A stretch of 64,000 nucleotides of DNA from Atriophallophorus winterbourni (taxonomy: Eukaryota; Platyhelminthes; Trematoda; Plagiorchiida; Microphallidae), in the NCBI GenBank assembly GCA_013407085.1, contig JACCGJ010010771.1:1-64000 (forward strand), read 5' to 3'. Of the stretch, positions 55,569-64,000 are shown piece after piece. Each line of letters opens with the position of its first letter. Position 1 is the stretch's first letter. The notes below the pieces were generated by a model, which had not been told where the DNA came from, ran no database searches, and saw only the letters and a list, made by a program, of their open reading frames with translations. The position numbers and the translations under genes are program-made.

Positions 55569-56714
55569 ATTCATTAGTAAGCCAAGTGTGTTTCAGTTCA
55601 CGTACGTACGACCATAACCAGTTGGCGATTTGTATAATACTCTGTGTAACGAAATCAATGTGAAACGAATGAATGCGGTCGAGATAAGATCACACTGCGG
55701 ATCGCATCTATAATAGTGCGAACTAATGGGATAAACGTTAAACTGTTTCTATGAAAAATGTTTAATTAAATATTGATTATAGGATGCATATTAGCTGCTT
55801 AATGTCGCATCACTGACACTTGCAGCTTAATGACCGCAAATTGACTTGCATTGGCGAATTCGAGCGCTTCGGCATGTAGGGGCTCCCCATTCGGTTTACT
55901 ACCCTGTACCGACTCTCAAACTTGGTTGAACAAAGCTTGTTTGCCAGATGCAAAACATTTCCCGAAAACGGATATAACCAAATGAAGAAAAAATTTATCC
56001 CATTATGAATACGCGACCGCTCCCAAACATATTCCGATCAATTTTTCACTTTTAGTTTTTAACAAGATTTTAAATTAGAAAACATTTTCCCCAATCTGTT
56101 TGTTGCCTAAGTGTACCCTAAATGCGGCACATCAAATAGGGTCTGTGCTCATTTATCCTTGCTTCGCAGCATTACTGTGAACACTAACGGGACCTAAACC
56201 ATAATTTCGATGAGCAGCACATTTTTCATCTTATTTATAATTGACGATGATAAAAAAACGACTTTCTCAATACGATGTTTAGATTAACATGGTGGATTTT
56301 CTTATACTCCGTTTGTACAATATTTTGCATCGTCTAAGAGCGAAATATACGTTGCTACGTCTTAGTAAAACTTTTGTGCTCTGCTTAAATTTAGTTTTTC
56401 AGACGGTCACTTGTTCATAATATTCCGGGCTCTACCAAGCACCTGAGATTACAAGTAACAAACATTGAAACTTTCATCTGCAAACTCTCACTCGTGAAGT
56501 TCTGACCGTCATCATATCGATGAGATGCACACATCTAGATTTGAAAATGCTCTGCGCCTTATTGATTTTCCGTGCGCGATTAATCATACTGTCGAGTTCA
56601 TGTGAACACGCAAATGTCATCAAAAAACACAGTCAACAAGGAGGAGTCATTTGCCTTTTGCTTTTGGAATTACTCTCAAATAAATCTAAACAACGTATGT
56701 TTCATGTTAATTTC
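55569..56714. repeat. 1.1-kb repeated segment, copy 2
   Basis: See 51946-53057 for the pair. The divergence looks like ten percent or so with scattered indels; it includes the M fragment at 55920-55990. No coding frame is shared by both copies. Confidence 0.75.
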
Positions 56715-59694
56715 AAAGCAGTATTAATTTGTCCAATCATAGACACGCTTTCCATTTTATCAAATACAGTGCTCTCGTATTGACAGAGATAGATTACACT
56801 ATAAGTAACATTGAAAACATTAAATTTCCAGCGCAGCAATATTCGTAGACACAACATGTGGTTATTTTTCGTTAGGTTGCTTTACACGGGTTTGTGATTT
56901 GTATTTCGCATTTGGTTTAATTACGGCGCTATAGTCAGCAAATCATCGTCTACCACATGTTTTTCCCGATGATTCTAATTTATTTCATGTTCAATATCGT
57001 TGAGAGCTTACATTCGTAGGATTGTCAGTGATATCATTTTTTAAAGATTTAGGCACAAAGGATTTTGAACATTTGGATTTTCAGAAATGGTAATTTTGAA
57101 TGCAAAAATCCTAATTATAATGCTATCTTTTGTTATATTCCATCTCTGTAAATAAAATCAAAATTCCTTCATATTTTTGTTTAACACTGCAGTAATAATA
57201 TTCGAAAATGGCTATTGCCAACTCAATATTTGTAAGTTTTTGAAAGCATTGCTCGTGTGATTTCAAACTCTCTGTTACAATTTGATAACAAATGAATTTT
57301 ATGTTGGTAAAACGTATTAAGTTTGAACGAAACCAAACTTTTAGACTGTCATCCGACAGTGCCTTTTACATTAGCCCTTAAATTTGACAGCCTAATAATT
57401 GTGTTTGATGGCTTGCCCTAAGGCAATTACCGGGAAGATAGCACACTTAATTTGACTCGAATCACAGGTAGCTGAAAATTCATTCGTTTTGATTATCTAT
57501 CTATATAATTTTAGAGCAACAGCAGCACGTCCAATAATACTTAATTGTAGCCCTTGGTCAAGGCTACGTGGATTCATTGATATGCCATAGGTTGGTAAAA
57601 ACACCACTATTACAGCCACAACTTGAAGGAAGTATTGGCTTTGCGAATTCGCATCGTTTGAAGGAAAAACCGCGTACATGTTTCCATGTATCTTCAGAGT
57701 AATTAGGAGTAGACCAAAATATATTTGATGCTAACAATCATGACAGGGGTAAATTTCAATGTAGCAAACATGTCCAATTAATTCAGAATTTACTTTAGGA
57801 TTAAATTGAGGAATGACCAGAACCAAGGTATCTTTCTAATTCCTCACCTTTCAAAACGAAACGAAGTGAAACTTTTTCATTTTTGGCAACGTAAGCGATC
57901 GAAATTGTTGAATGTTCACGAAAATTCCGAAATCCAGAATTGAAATAAGATTATTGAGATTCAACGTGAATGCAACTCAAGACGAAATCTAAAGCTTCGA
58001 TGATGTATGCAAACATGGATAATTTCTGTCAAGCGATCACAGTCAAAGTTAAACTTGGTGAAATCAGTTCTATCCAACAAAGTATTCAAAATGTCAGCTC
58101 TGCTTGATAATGCTCCACATATTCCAGGCACGCGACTCTTTCTGTTATGTGCGAACAGCATGTGCGATACGGCATTGCATGTTGGAATAACGTGTTATAA
58201 TTGATGTCTTCAACAGTGTCGTCAATTTTGTATAAGCTTATTCGGTGATATTATGTGGCCCCATCAGCTACTATTATTCACGCTTTTTATAGCAGCGCAA
58301 CAATGGCAAATGTGAAACACTGAAGTCGAGGAATCGATAACTAAATTTTGCTTGCTCACTCGAATTGAACAGTTGGTGAAAATTATAATTGAGAATTGCA
58401 CGCGTCATTTCACTGGCTCCCACATTTATCTCTGAAACTGATATGGTATAATATTCACAAAACCTTTTGATATATTTTAGCGATAACCAATATTGAGCCA
58501 ATCTTCCGTGAGTAAATTCTAATGAAGCATGTTCTGGTATTATTGAAAATAATTACGCCACTTTGCATTTCAGACAAACCATATGACTGCAAGTTTTGAG
58601 GGAAATTGTTGCGAATATTAAGTAGATAGTGCTCGACCAATTATTTTCATCGATGAATTTGATCGACTAGAAATATCAGTATTTTTCGTGTACAAATTCT
58701 TATTTTTGTGAGCAAAACACAATCAGAGAGAAAAACCGATTTCGGTATTTGACTTCAGTTAAATTAAAATCTTGTGTTTACTAGATCATGCTCAAACTTA
58801 GACCTTGCTCTTCATGATTTACAAACTTATTCTGTTTGATATTTCATCAGGATGTTACACAATATAAAGCATTTAAATGCTATCTACTCAGCTTTTACCT
58901 AAGAATGACTGAATCGAATTTGAAATTCGTTTATTTTAAACAATTTTCTCCATGTTCAGTGTATCTCGTATTTATTAACAAAATGTTAAAAGTATTGCTC
59001 GCAATTTGATTGCGTAGGCTACAATTCAGGTAGTATCTAATGTTTTTTGATAATAATTATGACAAGGAAGCACTGTAGGTTCATGCGATTTGTTATATGA
59101 GACAGTAGTGATTATGGTGAAAGTAGGTACACGTGAGAATATTTGTCGTTTTTGGATGAGGATTGTCTCGGTATTCGTGTTTACATTCACTGACACGTTT
59201 GAATCGTGTTTAAATGAAAATGATGGGTGGAACCCTGTTGTTGTTGAGTAAGAGATTTCAAGCCTTCAACGATGAATCCAAATAAGATAGTAAACGCCTG
59301 TCAAAACATATTCTCCAGCATCATCACGTAAATATTACAAATCATCGGTTGAGATAGAGTTCGCATATTTAATTTGGATTTAACAGCTAGTGGTGTACGC
59401 TTTAGTGAAATTAAATATGAAATATTGTATTTCTTAATTTTACCGCACATTTCCTCATAATTTCATTAGCTGCTCATCAATATTTATGACTTTCGAAACG
59501 AGAACCTCTCGAAAGACTTCATCAAATATTTTACAGTTAGCAAGGGTGTTCGGGGTATGTACATTGTGGCCAAACATAAAATGTGACTATTAAAATTTTG
59601 CTATCGATAACGATAAGCATAGATCTAAATTTGATGATAAAGTGTACAGATATGGCACTTTACTTCAATTTCGTAATAAATTAATTTCATTTTA
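56715..59694. other. AT-rich region without recognised features
   Basis: Three kilobases with only short random open frames. No repeat family or RNA gene could be recognised. Confidence 0.4.
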
Positions 59695-60045
59695 ATATAT
59701 CGTGGTGCTCAAATCCCCTTCCCTAACACACCACTACCGGTTTCTGGGTGTTAGACTTCATCCGACCGAGACAGTAAAATCAGATTCAATAAGACTTGAA
59801 ACACTGGTATAGTGTTAAACGAGGTTATACATCAATGCCACTATTACATAGGGTTCTTATAAAGAACCACGATGTTCGAATTCAGAATCACAAAGTGATT
59901 CCTGGCCAAGCGATCGATGTGCTTATAAAAGTCCCATGTATTGTGGTGCTCACATCCCCTTCCATTAAACACCACTATCGGTTTCTTCCGGTTTGCCATC
60001 ATCGGGTGGAGATAGTATGTTCAGGTTCAGTGAGCGTTCATTTTG
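59695..60045 (-). repeat. Family G: hammerhead-like dimer
   Basis: On the minus strand two hammerhead-like cores, at about 60017-59963 and 59777-59721, lie roughly 240 bases apart with a unit-like spacer. The first has CCACCCGATGA, GGCAAACCGG, GAAA, CCGA, TA and GTGG. The second has CGGATGA, GAAA, CCGG, TA and GTGG. Each core has one base wrong at position U4 (C and G), so neither is expected to be active. Confidence 0.6.
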
Positions 60046-61072
60046 ATTTATAGCGTAACGGGACACGGGCAGTAGAGCATTTCGTTTTGTAGTTCTTCGC
60101 TGTTTAAATCATTGAAATCAAACCAGATATTATTACAATCGATGATTACTTTACCATTTCTCAACTTAATTTGTTTTTTAAACAATGTACATTGAATTTC
60201 GCAATGGTATAATCACATTGATCATTTATTTCTCCGTTGCTCCGACAAAATAATGATAGTCGGGGAATAGTTACTGATCTGACTTTCGTTTTCTTATCAA
60301 ATTACATGGTTCAGGGATGAAAGTCATGTGGGTCGATTGGTGTGAGAAAGCTCAAATTAACTGCATTCAATTTGGCAAGACCTTTCGAACAAACAATACC
60401 TTGTTGAAACTAAATAAAAGAGGATATTTTCTTAATTCCTATGAAAAATGCATTTTGTATTCATCACTGTGATATGTGGAGGCTTGATTAGAAAAAAATT
60501 TGTTGTTGTCATAATATGGAGAAATCTAAATAGGATTATCATGCAGTGACTTTTTTATCCGCGAATATCTTTTTATATTCATACAATAATATATTATATT
60601 ATATTAAATATTGTTTTCTTCATAAATTTAATGAATATAGGATATAATCGCACGACTTACTCCTTCTGATTCAGAAGGCTGTAGAACGGATAAATGTATT
60701 CTAGAATTGAAAATTATTACGGTAGTTGCTTGTAATTATTAAGTTTTAATTTATGTTGCTTTAAGAAATAAGTTCTCAAACGTAACAGCTTAATTTTGTC
60801 TATGTATGAAAGATTTCTTGTTCGCTGAGTAATTTAGATGGACTGTAAACCACCTCCACGTTCATAACACGGTAAATCTGATTTCCATATACTTTAGAAA
60901 GGAAAGATTTGAAGTATGCCATAATGAAACTACGTAAAAAAATAGAAACTATAACAGCTCAGTCATAACTAAGATGGATTCAGAACAATCCTAAGATTAT
61001 TAGACGATTCCGATTTAAGGCTTGTCACTTTTAATCTTGCTAAAGTTGTTTTCTCTTTCATCCTCCAAAGTC
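60046..61072. other. no recognised feature, AT-rich
   Basis: No coding signal. Confidence 0.35.
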
Positions 61073-61250
61073 CTAATGTATGCCACCATCCCCCATGACG
61101 ACGAACTGCAGTGGGCCATGAATAATGGACAAACAAAGCAAACCGTTGAACAACGCATACGAGCTGCAAGTTCTAGTTTTTCCGTGACTACCACAGTTTG
61201 TAAATATAATCACACATTTTGGATTTGTGAGGTTTCTAAGCTCGTTGGTA
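61073..61250 (+). CDS. Candidate exon of an unknown gene
   Basis: A strong acceptor-like sequence (pyrimidine-rich TTTTCTCTTTCATCCTCC then AAAG) precedes about 59 codons in an open frame. The frame contains ATIPHDDELQWAMNNGQTKQ, then TVEQRIRAASSSFSVTT and FWICEVSKLV. It ends at a donor-like TTG|GTATGTT at about 61250. The composition is protein-like rather than repeat-like and the block stands out in AT-rich surroundings. I do not recognise the family, and the exon could be chance. Confidence 0.25.
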
Positions 61251-61382
61251 TGTTCGCGTATTATTTGAATTATTATTCGTATATCCGCAACTATGCAATA
61301 AAGTGCTGGTTGCTGAATATAAGCACATCCAAGTCTTCGCTTTCCGGAGTGAATGAACTACATTACAAGTGAAAATACCCAC

Positions 61383-61460
61383 ATTTGCGTGCACTTATCA
61401 CACACAACTCAAGACCGATTTCGTGTTGTTTGGTATCATCTTGTAAGGAGAGTAAAATCC
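61383..61460 (-). repeat. Family G: hammerhead-like remnant
   Basis: Minus-strand TTACTCTCC, GATGATACCAAACAACAC, GAAA, TCGG, TC follow the family order. The core is degraded. Confidence 0.45.
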
Positions 61461-61512
61461 GGGATACGTACACCTTGAAACATTTGTAAAATTTTAAACA
61501 AGACATTGTTAG

Positions 61513-61950
61513 ATGAGGCTGGTACATGAGCTGGTACTTGAGTATTCCGACTCTAACCGAGTCGGCCCTCTAATAACTTTTCATGATTTGTACACCACGA
61601 ACTTTATAAGATGTTTATATACAAATGCACAAAGCCTTCCGAACAAATTAGCTGAGCTAACCGAGATATGTTCGCGCTACTCACCTGACATTATCGCCAT
61701 TACAGAAACATGGTATTCTTCCCAATTGATTGAATCGGAGATATCAATTCCAAATATGAATTTGATAAGGAACGATAGAGAGAGAAGCGGTGGTGGTGTT
61801 GCTCTTTATTACCATAATCGACTCCAGTGCCATCCAATAGACAAGACTGAATTCACGCTCGAGGATACAATTTGGTGCACTTTAAAACTGATGTCTGGTG
61901 AAGTCTGCATTATTGGTGTGGTCTACCGGTCCCCTTCATCCACGGAATAG
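61513..61950 (+). pseudogene. LINE F endonuclease, N-terminal half
   Basis: The start ATG is at 61513. The endonuclease begins with CLYTNAQSLPNKLAELTEIC (about residues 36-55), then PDIIAITETWYSS, RSGGGVALYYHN and VYRSPSS. The catalytic E of TETW is present. It ends at a TAG just after the VYRSPSS block; in relatives the frame continues. Confidence 0.8.
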
Positions 61951-61962
61951 TACAACGAAAGG

Positions 61963-62796
61963 TTGATCCAAGTGCTTCAGCGCTTGGCTCGCACACAGCA
62001 AGCAACGACACTTATTATGGGTGATTTTAATCTGTCCACCCTTTATCTCAGGGACGATCACTACCCACAAACACCAAAATACCGATTTAGAGAGGTACTA
62101 GATTCAATCCCGTTATACAACCATGTTCACGAATGCACCCGGAGGAGATGTTCTGACCGCCCCTCTGTCTTGGATTTGGTGTTAACGTCGGAGGAACAAT
62201 CTATCGAAGCGATCGAATTCCAGGCTCCACTGGGTCTTAGCGACCATTCAGTGCTTGTGTACGACTATGTTTGCAGTACACAGCAATCGCTTACTCCGAA
62301 TGGGGTGGTTCGACGGGTAGATAAATTGGCCCTGATTAAATCGCTCGTGCAGATTCCGCACTTTCAGATGGACAATATAACCCCTGACTCGCAATGGAAC
62401 GAGCTTGTATGTTTTCTGAAAATGAAGATAGACGAGAACTTGCAGATCGTTCAGAAAAGGTGCGTCGATAAACTTCGTTTTGTTGTCCGCAGCAGAACAA
62501 AAAAGTGGATAGCACTGAAGCGAGCAGCGTGGGTGCAGCATAAAGCCAACACTACTTCTACTTCTTGGCAACATTTCCGTATGTTACGCAACAAAGTGAC
62601 TGCGCTTATTCGAGAGGATAAGGAAGCGCACCAATTGATGCTCCTGTCGAAAATGGAACGCAACCCAAAGTTATTATACAAAATCATGAACGCGAAAGCG
62701 AAAGTCAAACCAGGTATTTTTCCCATCCAAAATGGCGAAAAACTTACTGAAACAGCGTTAGAAACCGCAAATGCTCTGACAATTTACTATTCTTAG
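61963..62796 (+). pseudogene. LINE F endonuclease C-terminal half and linker
   Basis: It starts right after the premature stop in the same frame. LIMGDFNLSTLYLRDD, PSVLDLVLTSEEQSIEAIEF and PLGLSDHSVLVYDYV hold the GDFN and SDH motifs of the AP-like nuclease. A linker of basic residues follows (RSRTKKWIALKRAAWVQHKA), then TSWQHFRMLRNKVTALIRED and NPKLLYKIMNAKAKVKPG, typical for CR1 elements. It ends at a TAG in YYS-VFVPK. Confidence 0.8.
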
Positions 62797-63438
62797 GTGT
62801 TCGTGCCAAAGGTTTTAGTGGAACGTTCTGAGTATTCAATTGGAACAGGAATCGAAACGTTGTGCGATATTTCGATAAATCCAATGATTGTTGCAAGTCA
62901 TTTGCTCAAACGAAAGGTAAGAAAATCCCCAGGAGCGGATGGCATCACACCGGATGTGCTCAGGTTCTGTCACCGTCAGCTTTGTGAACCGCTCTCCAGC
63001 CTGTTTAACTATTCGTTGCTTAAGGGAGTTGTACCGAAAGATTGGAAGTCCGGCGTGATAACACCTATCTTCAAAGGCGGTTGCCGATCTGACGATGCAA
63101 ATTATCGTCCCGTCACACTTTTACCTGTTATTGCTAAACTCATGGAACGTATCGTCTCGGAAAGAATAGTTGCACACTTCGAATCGCATAATTTGTTTTC
63201 GCCAGCGCAGCATGGATTTCGATCACACCGATCTTGTCTCACAAATCTTCTCCTCACGTTAGACGACTGGACCAAGGAGATGGATAAAAGTTCTTGCATC
63301 CACGTCTGTTACCTAGACATTTCGAAAGCTTTTGACATAGTCAATCATCATTTGCTTCTTCAAAAACTGATGCGTTTAGAAATATGTGATCCACTCCTCT
63401 CATGGTTGTGCGACTATCTGTCAGATCGCGACGCCTGA
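62797..63438 (+). pseudogene. LINE F reverse transcriptase, fingers and palm
   Basis: This is the same frame after the second stop. RKSPGADGITPDVLRFCHRQ, GVITPIFKGG, NYRPVTLLPVIAKLMERIV, SPAQHGFRSHRSCLTNLLL and HVCYLDISKAFDIVNHHLLL match RT blocks 1 to 4, with the first catalytic aspartate in LDISKAFD. It stops at a TGA in DRDA. Confidence 0.85.
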
Positions 63439-64000
63439 GTTAAAGTTAACGGAGCGCTATCCCAAACGTTCAAAACCACCAGTGGAGTCCCAAAAGGGTC
63501 TGTGCTAGGCCCGCTCCTCTTTCTTTTGTACATGAAAGATTTACCCCCCTCATATCGTCTAGAATGGTCCTGTTCGCGGATGATATGAAAATATGGACGA
63601 CAATAAGTTCTGCAGAGGATTGTGAGAAACTGCAAACGGATTTGGACAGCGTGTCGAATTGGGCGGCCATGAATGACATGTCATTCAACAAACAGAAATG
63701 TAAGATGCTCCATCTTGGCAAGAATGTTCCTTGGTCATATCGATTGAAAACTGGAAACCTAGCATGGAGCTCGTTAGAAAAAGATCTTGGAGTGTGGATT
63801 AGCGGGAACCTGAAGAGCACAGCGCACTGCCAGAACACATATCGACGGGCAAACAGATTGTTGGGTATCTTTCGAAGAATAATTGGAAGATTCTCTCTGG
63901 TAACGTTACCAAGGATAATGAATGTCTACCTTCGCCCTACGATGGAGTATGCGGTAGAGGTCTGGGCTCCTTGGCTGCGAAAGGATATTGCTCTCTTCGA
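63439..64000 (+). pseudogene. LINE F reverse transcriptase, catalytic FADD and C-terminus (partial)
   Basis: It continues with SGVPKGSVLGPLLFLLYMKD. A frameshift near 63550 leads to MVLFADDMKIWTTISSAEDC with both catalytic aspartates intact. CKMLHLGKNV, SLEKDLGVWISGNLK and YLRPTMEYAVEVWAPWLRKD follow up to the window edge. Confidence 0.8.

Larger units (their letters stand above)
61513..64000 (+). mobile_element. CR1-like LINE (family F), nearly intact ORF2, runs off the window
   Basis: AP-like endonuclease and reverse transcriptase can be followed in order with only three in-frame stops (about 61948, 62794, 63436) and one frameshift (near 63550). Relatives A, D and E are far more decayed, so this is a comparatively recent insertion. 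The 3' end lies beyond the window. Confidence 0.85.

Overview
The window is eukaryotic nuclear DNA from an animal, very probably a flatworm and most likely a digenean trematode. Three observations support this: long introns packed with retroelements; a CR1-like, RTE-like, Ty3/gypsy and Penelope-like element mix of the kind known from trematode genomes; and short candidate hammerhead ribozymes in dispersed repeats. The species is not determined from sequence alone. About two thirds of the window is recognisably repeat-derived or has no coding signal.

Host genes. Two conserved genes lie on the minus strand in the first 20 kb. A THUMP-domain protein of the THUMPD1/Tan1 family (tRNA acetylation adaptor) is read from one uninterrupted frame at 3456-4445. 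Hydroxymethylbilane synthase (HMBS, haem pathway) is read from three exons (18941-19552, 14548-14994, 6811-7080) that join in phase 0 at good splice sites, giving about 442 residues with the dipyrromethane-cofactor cysteine present. Its two introns (3.9 and 7.5 kb) hold short non-autonomous repeats and LINE fragments. A possible exon of an unknown gene is at 61073-61250 on the plus strand.

Layout. 1-6.2 kb: tRNA-derived SINE heads, dispersed stem-loop repeats, THUMPD1. 6.2-19.6 kb: HMBS with intronic repeats. 20.2-21.9 kb: a decayed Ty3/gypsy pol relic. 22.9-23.6 kb: 3' end of a LINE called H here. 24.7-36.7 kb: two copies of a CR1-like LINE (A) in tail-to-tail orientation, one split by a young RTE-like element (B), the other split by a pogo/Tigger-like DNA transposon, followed by a Penelope-like GIY-YIG relic. 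37-45.6 kb: relics of two further CR1-like families (D, E), one holding a 36-bp minisatellite inside its reverse transcriptase. 47.4-51.7 kb: two more B copies, one interrupted by a hammerhead-bearing insertion. 51.8-56.7 kb: a 1.1-kb sequence present twice, a tandem array of hammerhead-like units, and a third A copy. 56.7-61 kb: AT-rich and featureless apart from a hammerhead-like dimer. 61.5 kb to the end: an almost intact CR1-like LINE (F) running off the window.

The most interesting theme is a set of dispersed and tandem repeats that carry candidate minimal hammerhead ribozymes (best at 50586-50641), together with a Penelope-like GIY-YIG endonuclease relic that may point to their source. 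Family letters A, B, D, E, F, G, H, K, M and N are labels used only within this annotation.
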